Shown here piece after piece: positions 51,575 through 60,542 of a stretch of DNA of 64,000 nucleotides; the first letter of the stretch is position 1, and each line of letters opens with the position of its first letter. The position numbers and the translations under genes are program-made. The stretch covers positions 558,001 to 622,000 of the forward strand of contig NZ_NIRS01000001.1 of assembly GCF_002934665.1 (NCBI RefSeq), in the 5' to 3' direction. This stretch comes from Pseudomonas laurylsulfatiphila. GTDB lineage: Bacteria; Pseudomonadota; Gammaproteobacteria; Pseudomonadales; Pseudomonadaceae. The notes beneath the pieces are model-generated. The model worked only from the letters and a program-made list of their open reading frames with translations, was not told the DNA's origin and did not search any database.

Positions 51575-52945
51575 ATGGCGCCGATCGATTCAACCCTTGC
51601 GAGCAAGGACATTGCTCACCATCTCCATTCCCAGACCAACCTGCGCCTGCACGAACAGATCGGTCCTTTGGTGATGGAGCGAGGGGAAGGAATCCATGTC
51701 TTCGACACTGACGGCAATCGCTACATCGAAGGTATGTCGGGGTTGTGGTGCGCAACGCTGGGGTTTAATCAACCCCGGCTGGCCAAGGCGGCCTATGCCC
51801 AGATGCTCAAACTTCCGTATCAGCAGACTTTCGCGCACCGCACGACCCAGCCGGTCATCGATCTGGCCACCGCGCTGATAGAGCGAGCGCCGGCATCCTT
51901 GAGCAAAGTGTTGTTTCAAAGCTCCGGTTCGGAAGCCATCGACAGCGCCATCAAACTGGTTCGCTACTACCACACCGCAATCGGCAAGCCGGAAAAACAC
52001 AAACTCATCGCTCGCCAGCGCAGCTACCACGGCACTACGCTCGCCGCCGCCAGCCTGACCGGGCTGCCGAACATGCATAAAGGCTGGGGCGACCCCTTGG
52101 CTGACGTGATCCATGTGCGCTGCCCGCACCTTTATCGCCAGGGCCTTCCCGGCGAAAGCGAAGAAGGCTTCGCCAGCCGCCTGGCCGACGAACTGGAACA
52201 GACCATTCTTGAGGCCGGTCCCGAGACCATCGGTGCGTTTTTCGCCGAGCCGGTCATGGGCACCGGTGGCGTCATCGTTCCCCCCGCGACCTATTTCGCC
52301 AAAATTCAGGCCGTGTTGCGCAAGTACGACATTCTGATGGTCGCCGATGAAGTGATCTGCGGCTTCGGTCGTACCGGACATTACTGGGGCTCGCAAGCCA
52401 TGGGGATTGAACCGGACATGCTGACCTGCGCCAAGGGCCTGTCAGCGGCCTTCCAACCCATCTCTGCTTTACTGATTAGTGACACGATCTATCAAGCTAT
52501 CGCCGACCAGAGCAACGCGCTGGGCGGGTTCGGTCACGGCTACACCTACGGCGGACACCCGGTGGCGGCGGCTGTGGCGCTGGAAACGCTGGCGCTGTAC
52601 GACGAACTCGACATTTTGACCAACGTCGCAGCCGTGGCACCTCGATTCCAGGAGGGTGTTCGTGCACTCGGCAATCACCCGCTGATCGGTGAAGCACGAG
52701 GCATTGGCCTGATGGCGGCGCTGGAGTTCGTTGCCGACAAGCAGACCCGCGAGCCCTTCCCCGCCCAACTGAAGGTCGCCGGCCAGGTCGCTGAAGCCCT
52801 CCAGCGTCGCGGTGTCCTGCTCCGGGCGCTGGGCGATACGCTAGTCATGGCTCCGCCCCTGATCATTAACGCGGCTCAGGTCGATGTCATCCTCGCAGCC
52901 GTGGCCGAATCCCTCGATGAGGTCTATGCCGGGATGCAGCAATGA
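51575..52945 (+). CDS. Class III omega-aminotransferase (pyruvate-dependent diamine or beta-alanine type)
   Basis: 456 residues from ATG at 51575 (GCGAGGAACAGACT upstream). Substrate and PLP motifs: RYIEGMSGLWCATLGFNQPR, FQSSGSEAIDSAIKL, QRSYHGTTLAAASLTG, VADEVICGFGRTG, and the lysine in TCAKGLSAAFQPISA. It would move the terminal amino group of an imported amine to pyruvate. The ATPase gene starts within its last codon (ATGA), so the enzyme is translated with the importer. Confidence 0.92.
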   Translation: MAPIDSTLASKDIAHHLHSQTNLRLHEQIGPLVMERGEGIHVFDTDGNRYIEGMSGLWCATLGFNQPRLAKAAYAQMLKLPYQQTFAHRTTQPVIDLATALIERAPASLSKVLFQSSGSEAIDSAIKLVRYYHTAIGKPEKHKLIARQRSYHGTTLAAASLTGLPNMHKGWGDPLADVIHVRCPHLYRQGLPGESEEGFASRLADELEQTILEAGPETIGAFFAEPVMGTGGVIVPPATYFAKIQAVLRKYDILMVADEVICGFGRTGHYWGSQAMGIEPDMLTCAKGLSAAFQPISALLISDTIYQAIADQSNALGGFGHGYTYGGHPVAAAVALETLALYDELDILTNVAAVAPRFQEGVRALGNHPLIGEARGIGLMAALEFVADKQTREPFPAQLKVAGQVAEALQRRGVLLRALGDTLVMAPPLIINAAQVDVILAAVAESLDEVYAGMQQ

Positions 52946-54105
52946 CTGCATTTTCAGCCATGAAAGAACGAGTCAGCCCCATGAACGCACCGTCGCCCCA
53001 ATCCTCCCTGCCGGCAGCTGCAGCCTGCGCACAGCCACTGGTGCGCTTTGAAAACGTGCACAAGACCTACGATGAACGAAATTGGGTGGTGAATGACCTG
53101 AACCTGGAAATTGCCCAGGGCGAATTCCTGTCCTTGCTCGGTCCCAGCGGCTCAGGCAAGACCACCACGCTGATGATGCTGGCGGGGTTCGACTCACCGG
53201 ATCGCGGGCAGATTTTCATGGATGGCCACGACATCAGTCGGCTGCCCGCCTACAAGCGCGACATGGGTGTGGTGTTCCAGAGTTATGCGTTATTCCCGCA
53301 CATGTCCGTGGAACAAAATGTGGCGTTCCCCTTGAACCTGCGCAAAGTTTCCGCCGCCGAGCGCAAGCAGCGCGTCGGCGAAGCGCTGGAGCTGGCACAA
53401 CTGAGCGGCTTCGCCTCGCGCCGCCCGGCGCAGTTGTCCGGCGGCCAGCAGCAACGCGTCGCACTGGCCAGAGCATTGGTCTATCGCCCGCGCATGTTGT
53501 TGATGGATGAACCGCTGGGTGCGCTCGACAAGGCCCTGCGCGAGCGCATGCAACTTGAACTCAAGAGTATCCACCGCCAACTCGGCATCACCTTCGTCTA
53601 CGTCACCCATGACCAGGATGAGGCGATGACCATGTCTGATCGCGTGGCGGTGTTTCACAACGGCAAGATCGAGCAGATCGACCGCCCGGAAGCCATCTAC
53701 AACCGTCCCAGCAGCCGGTTCGTCGCCAACTTTCTCGGCGAAACCAATTTGCTCGACGGGGTCATTACCGGTGTCGGCAGTACGAGTGCCAGCATCCTCC
53801 TCAAGGACGACAACTCGATTCGCGATGTGCCATGCCATCTTGCGACGCTGGCTGTTGGAGACCCTGCATCACTGGCGATCCGCCCGGAAAACGTGCGCTT
53901 GGCCAACCCCGGAGAACCCGCTTTGCAGGCGCGTCTGGTGGACAGCATTTTCCATGGCGCCCATTGCAACCTGCGACTGACCTTGCCCAGCGGCACGCCC
54001 CTGACGATGAAGCTCAACCCCGGCAGCTTGAATCGCCCCCTGCCCGTTCCCGGCGACACGGTGGCACTGGCGTTGCCCAGGGAGCATTCATTACTGCTGC
54101 CTTGA
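52942..54105 (+). CDS. Polyamine-type ABC transporter ATPase (PotA family)
   Basis: 387 residues from the ATG overlapping the aminotransferase stop; a later ATG at 52981 is possible. Walker A GPSGSGKTT, signature LSGGQQQRVALARAL, Walker B LLMDEPLGALD, switch VTHDQDEAM and a TOBE tail (AIRPENVRL) are present. It energises the two permeases encoded downstream. Confidence 0.92.
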   Translation: MTAFSAMKERVSPMNAPSPQSSLPAAAACAQPLVRFENVHKTYDERNWVVNDLNLEIAQGEFLSLLGPSGSGKTTTLMMLAGFDSPDRGQIFMDGHDISRLPAYKRDMGVVFQSYALFPHMSVEQNVAFPLNLRKVSAAERKQRVGEALELAQLSGFASRRPAQLSGGQQQRVALARALVYRPRMLLMDEPLGALDKALRERMQLELKSIHRQLGITFVYVTHDQDEAMTMSDRVAVFHNGKIEQIDRPEAIYNRPSSRFVANFLGETNLLDGVITGVGSTSASILLKDDNSIRDVPCHLATLAVGDPASLAIRPENVRLANPGEPALQARLVDSIFHGAHCNLRLTLPSGTPLTMKLNPGSLNRPLPVPGDTVALALPREHSLLLP

Positions 54106-54201
54106 GCGCTTCGACGACGAGAGATCGATAACAACCAGAAAGACCGCATTTTTTCTATTGCTGCCCACAAGAACGATTAAAAACCAGCTCTGGAGTCCAT
54201 C

Positions 54202-55257
54202 ATGTTCAACGCTAAACCGCTTATCACCCTTTCCACTGTGTTCGGCCTGTTCTGTGTCGGCGCGCTTTCGAGTAGCGTTCAAGCGCGCGATCTCACAGTC
54301 GTCTCTTGGGGCGGTAGCTATCAGGACGTGCAACGGCAGATTTTTTTCGCGCCCTATGCCAAAGACTCGGGTCACAAGGTACTGGAAGATTCCTGGGACA
54401 GCGGCATCGGTATTTTGCGCACCAAGGCTGACGGCCCTGACAGCGGCTGGGACGTGGTTCAGGTCGAAGGTGAAGACCTGCAACTGGGATGCAGCGAAGA
54501 CCTGTTCCTGCCACTGGATTTCTCACGCATTGGCGGCAAGGACAATTACATCCCGTCTGCCGCGAGTGAATGCGGCGTGGGTGCGGCGGTCTACAACTTC
54601 GTGCTGGGTTACGACAAATCAAAACTCAAAGGCACGCCCCAGGGCTGGAACGACTTCTTCGACCTGAAAACCTACCCGGGCAAACGCGCACTGCGCCAGG
54701 GACCGAAAGGCAATCTGGAGATTGCCCTGATGGCCGATGGCGTACCGGTCGCGGATGTCTACAAAGTGCTGACCACACCCGAAGGCGTGAAACGGGCATT
54801 CACCAAGCTGGATCAAATCAAGGACCAGTTGCTGTTCTGGAAATCCGGCGGTCAACCCATGCAACTGCTGGCGTCTGGTGAAGTCGCCATGACCACCTCC
54901 TATAACGGTCGAGTAACCAACGCGATCAAACAGGATCACAAACCTTTTGGCCTGGTCTGGAACCAGTCGCTGCAAACCATGGACAGCTGGGTCATCCTCA
55001 GAAATTCGCCAAACGTCGAAGCTGCCTATGGCCTGCTCAAGGAAATGGGCAACCCCGAGCAGCAGAAACTCTGGCCTGCGCTGCAGCCAACCGGCATCAC
55101 GGCGGTCAAGGGCATTGCCCAGGTCGACCCCAAGGTGCTGGCCGACATGCCAAGCGCACCGCAGAACAGCCAGAACGTTCTACAGATCGACGACAAGTTC
55201 TGGGTCGATCGTGTCGATGAACTCAGCGCCAAGTGGACCGCCTGGTCAGCCAAGTAA
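54202..55257 (+). CDS. Polyamine-type periplasmic binding protein
   Basis: 351 residues. Signal peptide (TLSTVFGLFCVGALSSSVQA) then LTVVSWGGSYQDVQRQIFFA, WDVVQVEGEDLQLGCSEDL and SECGVGAAVYNFVLGYDKSK. It is paralogous to the orphan binding protein at 44976-46016, so both may deliver related ligands to this transporter. Confidence 0.9.
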   Translation: MFNAKPLITLSTVFGLFCVGALSSSVQARDLTVVSWGGSYQDVQRQIFFAPYAKDSGHKVLEDSWDSGIGILRTKADGPDSGWDVVQVEGEDLQLGCSEDLFLPLDFSRIGGKDNYIPSAASECGVGAAVYNFVLGYDKSKLKGTPQGWNDFFDLKTYPGKRALRQGPKGNLEIALMADGVPVADVYKVLTTPEGVKRAFTKLDQIKDQLLFWKSGGQPMQLLASGEVAMTTSYNGRVTNAIKQDHKPFGLVWNQSLQTMDSWVILRNSPNVEAAYGLLKEMGNPEQQKLWPALQPTGITAVKGIAQVDPKVLADMPSAPQNSQNVLQIDDKFWVDRVDELSAKWTAWSAK

Positions 55258-55275
55258 TCATCCCGAGGCCCTGAA

Positions 55276-56484
55276 ATGACCACGATCGCTCTTCCCCTGC
55301 CCGTCGCCGCCCGTAAGGATTATCGGGCGCTATGGCGGGCCTATGCCCTGCTGGCACCGCTGGTGCTGTTCTTGCTGCTGACGTTCGTCGGGCCGATTGC
55401 CACGCTGTTATGGCGTGGCGTGGCGGACACCGAACTGCCCGAGGCGCTGCCCCAAACCGCACTGGCACTCAAACAGTGGGACGGGCGGTCAGCCCCTGAT
55501 GAACGCCTGCTACAGCCGTTCAGCGAGGACCTGCGAGCCGTCTCCTCCAAGGAACTGGCGGGGCTGGCCCGGCGCCTTTCCTACGAGGCGCCGCAAATGC
55601 GCGCCATGCTGACCGCCGCCAAGCGCTCGGTTGAAAGCCTGGACGGTTCACCCCAAGCCTTTGCCACCCTCGACCCACGCTGGTTGACCAACGAAACCTG
55701 GCAAACCTTCAAGCGTGCTACGGGCCCCGTGGGCAGTTTCCATGTGTTGTCGGCCCTGGACCTCAAGCGCGATTACACCGAAGGGATCGTCAGTAAAGGC
55801 GAGGAAGGTTTGTATCGCTCGATCCTGCTGCGCACCTTTGCCATCGCCGCGGCCACAACAGTCATCTGCGTGTTGCTGGCCTTCCCGCTATGCAGCTTTC
55901 TCGATCGACGCACGCCGCGCACTCGTAATTTGCTGCTGTTGCTGATCCTGCTGCCGTTCTGGACCTCGATTCTGGTCCGCACGACTGCATGGATGGTGCT
56001 GCTCCAGGACAACGGCGTGGTCAATACCACACTCATGTATCTGGGCGTGATCGATTCGCCCCTGCGCCTGTTGTACAACCGTTTCGGCGTCATTCTGGCA
56101 CTGGTGCACGTGATGCTGCCGTTCATGGTTTTCCCGTTGCTGGCGGCCATGCAGTCGAGCAACAAACTACTGATTCAAGCCGCCTATTCGATGGGCGCGC
56201 GCCCGGTGTTCACCTTCTTTCGGGTGTACCTGCCGCAGGTCCTGCCGGGGCTGGCCGCCGGTGCCTTGATGGTGTTCATCGTCACCCTGGGCTTCTACAT
56301 CACCCCGGCCCTGATCGGTGGCCCGGGCGACCAGATGATCAGCTACTACATCGCACAATTCACCACCGGCACATTGAACTGGGGCCTGGCATCGGCATTG
56401 GGCATTATCCTGCTGACGGTCACGACCCTGCTCTACCTGATTCAGGCCCGCCTCGCTCGCGGCCGCTCCCAAGGGACACGATGA
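55276..56484 (+). CDS. Polyamine-type ABC transporter permease (PotB family, long N-terminus)
   Basis: 402 residues, about 110 more than typical PotB. A first membrane helix (ALLAPLVLFLLLTFVGPIATL) is followed by a roughly 140-residue periplasmic insertion rich in Ala and Leu before the core permease domain, as in some PotB-like proteins of Pseudomonas. The EAA region is IQAAYSMGARPVFTFFRVYLPQ. It overlaps the next permease gene by ATGA. Confidence 0.9.
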   Translation: MTTIALPLPVAARKDYRALWRAYALLAPLVLFLLLTFVGPIATLLWRGVADTELPEALPQTALALKQWDGRSAPDERLLQPFSEDLRAVSSKELAGLARRLSYEAPQMRAMLTAAKRSVESLDGSPQAFATLDPRWLTNETWQTFKRATGPVGSFHVLSALDLKRDYTEGIVSKGEEGLYRSILLRTFAIAAATTVICVLLAFPLCSFLDRRTPRTRNLLLLLILLPFWTSILVRTTAWMVLLQDNGVVNTTLMYLGVIDSPLRLLYNRFGVILALVHVMLPFMVFPLLAAMQSSNKLLIQAAYSMGARPVFTFFRVYLPQVLPGLAAGALMVFIVTLGFYITPALIGGPGDQMISYYIAQFTTGTLNWGLASALGIILLTVTTLLYLIQARLARGRSQGTR

Positions 56485-57299
56485 TGATCAAGAATCCCAA
56501 CGCAGGGCCGATGAGTTTCCTGGGCTTTTTCAGCCTGTCCTTGAGTGGCTGGCTGGTGCTGGCATTTCTGGTGCTGCCGATCCTGATCGTATTGCCGTTG
56601 TCGTTCAGTGACAGTCGCTACATGTCATTGCCGATCAACAGTCTTACCTTGCACTGGTATCGGGATTTCTTCGGTTCGACACAATGGATCGGAGCGCTGT
56701 TCAACAGCTTCTCCATCGCCATTCTCAGTACTCTGTGCGCCGTAGTGCTGGGTGGTCTGGCAGCCCTCGGCCTGAGTCATGAACGCTTGCCCGGGCGGCG
56801 CTTCATTGAAGTCCTGCTGATTGCGCCGATGATCGTGCCGGCGGTCATTGTCGGAGTCGGCATGTACTTTGTGTTCTCCAGCCTTGGCTTGACCCGCACC
56901 TTCGGCGGCCTGGTGCTGGCCCACACCACACTGGCCGTCCCCTTCGTGGTGATCAATGTCGGCTCGGCCCTCAGCGGGCTGAATCAACGCCTGCTCTGGG
57001 CGGCTGCGAGCATGGGTGCAACGCCCTGGGTCTGCCTGCGTAAAGTGACATTGCCGCTGATAGCACCGGGATTGATTTCCGGCGGGCTGTTCGCCTTCGC
57101 CACCTCGCTGGATGAGGTGGTGGTCACCTTGTTCCTCGCCGGCCCCGATCAACGCACCCTGCCCCGGGAAATGTTCACCACCGCCAGGGAGTCCCTCAGC
57201 CCGGTCTTGCTGGCGGCGGCGACCATCATGGTGCTGTTTGCTACCGTTCTGCTGGTGCTGTCGCGGCACCTGACCCAACGCAAGGAAAATGCCGCCTGA
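56481..57299 (+). CDS. Polyamine-type ABC transporter permease (PotC family)
   Basis: 272 residues from ATG at 56481 (AAGGGACACG upstream; a second ATG follows at once). Six membrane helices begin GWLVLAFLVLPILIVLPLSF. The EAA loop is WAAASMGATPWVCLRKVTLPL. It completes the transporter. Confidence 0.92.
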   Translation: MMIKNPNAGPMSFLGFFSLSLSGWLVLAFLVLPILIVLPLSFSDSRYMSLPINSLTLHWYRDFFGSTQWIGALFNSFSIAILSTLCAVVLGGLAALGLSHERLPGRRFIEVLLIAPMIVPAVIVGVGMYFVFSSLGLTRTFGGLVLAHTTLAVPFVVINVGSALSGLNQRLLWAAASMGATPWVCLRKVTLPLIAPGLISGGLFAFATSLDEVVVTLFLAGPDQRTLPREMFTTARESLSPVLLAAATIMVLFATVLLVLSRHLTQRKENAA

Positions 57300-57313
57300 G
57301 CAAAAATCCAGGC

Positions 57314-57447
57314 AAAAAAAACGCCCCCCCTGTAGGAGCGAGCCTGCTCGCGATGGACTGGAGAGCGCCGGGTTTAACCAGAAAACCCGCGTTATCGTTG
57401 ACGTCCATCGCGAGCAAGCTCGCTCCTACAGGGAGGGCGTTTTTTTA
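57314..57447. terminator. Bidirectional terminator with a BIME built into its hairpin
   Basis: An A-run plus CGCCCCCCC (57314-57330) pairs with GGGAGGGCG plus a T-run (57431-57446), and the pairing continues inward through the REP arms TGTAGGAGCGAGC and GCTCGCTCCTACA. The apex contains CCCGCGTTATCGTTGACGTCC, the BIME core. The element sits between the convergent permease and iclR-like genes and should stop both. Confidence 0.85.
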
Positions 57448-57458
57448 TGCGAAGGACT

Positions 57459-58280
57459 TCAGCGTGCCGGCTTCTTGTTGTAGGTCGCGGCATGCAACCG
57501 CTCACTGATTTCGGCGGCAGCCGATTGCAGTTCCTTCAGCATGTTGGCCGGTGGCGGTACCGGAATCGCCGAGCTGGGACCGACAATGCCGATGGTGCCG
57601 ACGATCACGTCGTTCTCGCGAAAGATCGGGCAGCACAGCGCATTGATACCCACCGTGATTTCGCCATCGGCGTCGTCATAAAGACGCTCGCGAATCAGCG
57701 CCAGACGCTGCGCCAGCGCTTCGGGATCGCACAGGGTCTTGTCAGTCAGGCGTGGCATCTTGCGTCGCATCACCCGTTGCTGGGTTGCCGCATCGGCGAA
57801 CGCCAATACCGTGCGGCCTTGCGCCGAGCAGTAAGGCAACACCCGATTACCCGGCTTGACCGAAATACACACGTTGGCCTTGGATTCGACGCAGGAAACC
57901 ACCAGTGCCGATTCATGCTGAGCCACCGCGAGCAGCGCACTTTGGCCAGTGTTATCACGAATCCGCGTCAGGTAAGGATCAGCCAGTGCACGCAGGTCAA
58001 ATTGCTCGCTGGCCGCTTCGCCATAGGCGACCAGGCGTGAACCCAGCAGGTATTTTTCAGTGCTGGGGTCCTGTTCGAGAATGCCCAACTGCCGCATCGA
58101 GGCCAGATGGCGATAGGTGCGCGGCTTGGCGGTTTGCATCAACTGCGCCAGCTCGGTAACCCCCAGCGGGCGCCGGGCAGCGGTCAGCTCATCGAGCAGC
58201 CGGAAAACCATTTCGACCGACTCCAGTAAAACCGGTCCGGTGGCAGTCACCTCTTTGGGGTCTTTGTCTTCTGCTTTCAC
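57459..58280 (-). CDS. IclR family transcriptional regulator
   Basis: 273 residues. Winged helix: ESVEMVFRLLDELTAARRPL, VTELAQLMQTAKPRTYRHLA and MRQLGILEQDPSTEKYLLG. Effector domain: LLAVAQHESALVVSCVESKA, YCSAQGRTVLAFADA and INALCCPIFRENDVIVGTIG. It follows the aldehyde dehydrogenase gene in the same direction and probably controls that gene and the divergent aldolase operon. Confidence 0.92.
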   Translation of the reverse strand: MKAEDKDPKEVTATGPVLLESVEMVFRLLDELTAARRPLGVTELAQLMQTAKPRTYRHLASMRQLGILEQDPSTEKYLLGSRLVAYGEAASEQFDLRALADPYLTRIRDNTGQSALLAVAQHESALVVSCVESKANVCISVKPGNRVLPYCSAQGRTVLAFADAATQQRVMRRKMPRLTDKTLCDPEALAQRLALIRERLYDDADGEITVGINALCCPIFRENDVIVGTIGIVGPSSAIPVPPPANMLKELQSAAAEISERLHAATYNKKPAR

Positions 58281-58363
58281 TGCTCACCTCTTTTTCCTGA
58301 ACCTTGATAGCGACTTGCTGTGTTTCGCCATTCTTACCCATCGTATCGCTTAAAGAAACACCA

Positions 58364-58432
58364 AAAAAACCGGACGCCTGCACCCGGGCGACCTTTCTTT
58401 CCTCGGAAAGCGGTGGCCCGGGTGCAGGCGTC
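58364..58432 (-). terminator. Rho-independent terminator of the aldehyde dehydrogenase gene
   Basis: GACGCCTGCACCCGGGC (58373-58389) and GCCCGGGTGCAGGCGTC (58416-58432) are perfect 17-bp arms. On the minus strand the stem is followed by CCGG and seven T residues. The 26-base loop can fold a small hairpin of its own (CTTTC/GAAAG). Confidence 0.9.
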
Positions 58433-58448
58433 AAGCGTCAGTAGTGGA

Positions 58449-59879
58449 TCAGCCGACCTGGCTGACGAACTTGGTGGTCAGATAAGCCTCCAACCCCTCA
58501 CTGCCTCCCTCGCTGCCGTAACCGCTGTCCTTGATCCCGCCGAACGGGGTTTCGGGCGCAGCGATGCCGAAGTGATTGATCGACACCATGCCGCTTTGCA
58601 GCTCATCGGCCAGCAACGTAGCGCGTGAAATCGAGCGCGTGAAGGCAAACGCCGCCAGACCGAACGGCAAGGCATTGGCTTTGGCAATCACGTCCTCCAG
58701 GTCATCGAAGGCGATGATCGAGGCGATCGGACCAAAGGGTTCTTCGTGCATCACGCGAGCGTTGTCGGGTACGTCTGCCAGTACGGTGGGAGGAAAAAAG
58801 AAGCCCGGTTGCGCGGCGTTCTGCCCTCCGACCGCCAGGGTTGCCCCCACAGCCAATGCGTCATCGACATACGCCTGCATCGCCGCCACCCGCCGCGGAT
58901 TGGCCAGCGGCCCCATTTGGCTGTCGGTGACGTCGCCAGCTCCGACTTTCAACGCGGCACTGGCCTTGCTGAATGCGTCGACGAACCGCTGGTAGATCCC
59001 GCGCTGGACAAAAAAACGCGTAGGCGATGCGCAGATCTGCCCGGCATTGCGGAACTTCAATCCGGCACCCAATGCCGCCACTGACTCGACGTCAACGTCA
59101 TCGCAGACAATGAACGGCGCATGGCCGCCCAGTTCCAGCGTGCAGCGCTTGAGGTGTTGCCCTGCCAACGCGCCCAGTGCCCTGCCAACCGGTACTGAAC
59201 CGGTGAAGGAAATCTTGCGGATGACCTCCGAGCGGATCAGGTAATCGGAGATCTCCGCCGGCACACCAAACACCAGGTTGAGTACGCCGGGCGGCACACC
59301 TGCATCCTGGAAGGCGCGGCACAACTCGATGCACGAAGACGGTGTTTCTTCCGGCCCTTTGGCGATGATCGAGCATCCGGCAGCCAAGGCCCCGGCAATC
59401 TTGCGAACCAGTTGGCTGACCGGAAAATTCCATGGGCTGAAGGCCGCCACCGGACCGACAGGCTCGCGCAACACGATCTGCCGCGCGCCGCGCATACGAG
59501 GTGGAATCACTCGACCATAGGCCCGTCGGCCCTCCTCGGCATACCAATCAATATGGTCACCGGCACCAAAGGCCTCCATGCGTGCTTCGGCCAGTGGCTT
59601 GCCTTGCTCCAGGGTGATCAGTTCAGCAATCGCGTCCGAGCGCTCACGCACCAGATCAGCCGCGCGACGAAGAATTTTCGAACGGTCGTAGGCCGAGATC
59701 TTGCGCCAGACCTCGAATCCCTTGGCGGCGGCAACCAGGGCCAGATCAAGGTCAGCGCGACTGGCAAACCCCAGGTCGGCGATGTGTTCGCCATTGGCGG
59801 GATTGAATACGGCGCCCCGTTGCTCATGACTGCCTCGGGACCAGTGACCGTCAATCAAGATGGATTCGATAACACGCAT
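58449..59879 (-). CDS. Aldehyde dehydrogenase (succinate-semialdehyde type)
   Basis: 476 residues from ATG at 59879 (GCGAGGATCCACA upstream). AFSPWNFPVSQLVRKIAGAL, FTGSVPVGRALG, general-base Glu in LELGGHAPFIV and nucleophile Cys in NAGQICASPTRF are all present. It lies divergent to the cupin/aldolase operon, where the aldolase could supply its aldehyde substrate. Confidence 0.92.
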   Translation of the reverse strand: MRVIESILIDGHWSRGSHEQRGAVFNPANGEHIADLGFASRADLDLALVAAAKGFEVWRKISAYDRSKILRRAADLVRERSDAIAELITLEQGKPLAEARMEAFGAGDHIDWYAEEGRRAYGRVIPPRMRGARQIVLREPVGPVAAFSPWNFPVSQLVRKIAGALAAGCSIIAKGPEETPSSCIELCRAFQDAGVPPGVLNLVFGVPAEISDYLIRSEVIRKISFTGSVPVGRALGALAGQHLKRCTLELGGHAPFIVCDDVDVESVAALGAGLKFRNAGQICASPTRFFVQRGIYQRFVDAFSKASAALKVGAGDVTDSQMGPLANPRRVAAMQAYVDDALAVGATLAVGGQNAAQPGFFFPPTVLADVPDNARVMHEEPFGPIASIIAFDDLEDVIAKANALPFGLAAFAFTRSISRATLLADELQSGMVSINHFGIAAPETPFGGIKDSGYGSEGGSEGLEAYLTTKFVSQVG

Positions 59880-59919
59880 TGTGGATCCTCGCGGTGTTGG
59901 AGACGCTTCAATTGTGTTC

Positions 59920-59940
59920 TTTTGTACGAAACGTTGTTTT
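59920..59940. promoter_or_regulatory. Candidate IclR-family site
   Basis: TTTTGTACGAAACGTTGTTT lies in the divergent promoter region between the aldehyde dehydrogenase and cupin genes. The core TGTACGAAAC recurs with one change (TGTGCGAAAC) in the promoter region beside the other IclR gene at 51479. Confidence 0.3.
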
Positions 59941-60140
59941 CCTGCAAGACACAATGCTATGGCCGGTTTTTCACCTCTGTCAAGTCATTCCCTGCTTGAA
60001 AAAGTTATGTCCACAGGTGTTGACGACTCCAAGTCAGCGGGAGTAGCTTTTATCTACAAGAGAAACATTGTTCTCTTCAAAGAAACCAAAATTACAATCA
60101 AGACAGACCTTCCCTGGTCTCGCAACCGAGGATTTTCACG

Positions 60141-60542
60141 ATGAACCTGGCCCAGGCGCTGCTGCACAACTGGAATGACCTGCCTCGCGAAACTGTCCGC
60201 AAGGGCGTCGAGCGCGTCGGCTTCCGGGGTGATGACACGATCTGCGTGATGAACTGGCTGACACCGGGCATGGATGTGTTCCCCCACAGCCATACCTTTG
60301 AACAACTGGTGATCATTGTGCAGGGGCGCGTGCACTTTCATTTGGGCGATGAGGTGGTGGAAGGCGGGCCAGGCAGCATGTTGCGCATCCCGCCGCATGT
60401 GGTGCATTACGCCGAACCGTTGGGGGACGAGGTGGTGATGAACCTGGATGTGTTCTCGCCGTTGCGCGGCGACTACCAGCATCTGGTGGAGTATCAGGCC
60501 AACGAGTTCGGCTCTATCGACACCGCGAAGAACGGGTCATGA
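60141..60542 (+). CDS. Cupin domain protein
   Basis: 133 residues. A cupin_2 barrel with metal motif MDVFPHSHTFEQLVIIVQG and LRIPPHVVHYAEPLGDEVVM. It is the first gene of the rightward operon and overlaps the aldolase gene by 4 bp (ATGA). Small cupins of this type may isomerise or stabilise a keto acid intermediate; the reaction is unknown. Confidence 0.88.
   Translation: MNLAQALLHNWNDLPRETVRKGVERVGFRGDDTICVMNWLTPGMDVFPHSHTFEQLVIIVQGRVHFHLGDEVVEGGPGSMLRIPPHVVHYAEPLGDEVVMNLDVFSPLRGDYQHLVEYQANEFGSIDTAKNGS

Noticed and set aside
18761..59929. The 10-mer TTTTGTACGA found both at the TetR start (18761) and in the aldehyde dehydrogenase promoter (59920)
   Set aside because: Two loci with unrelated regulator families; most likely chance.
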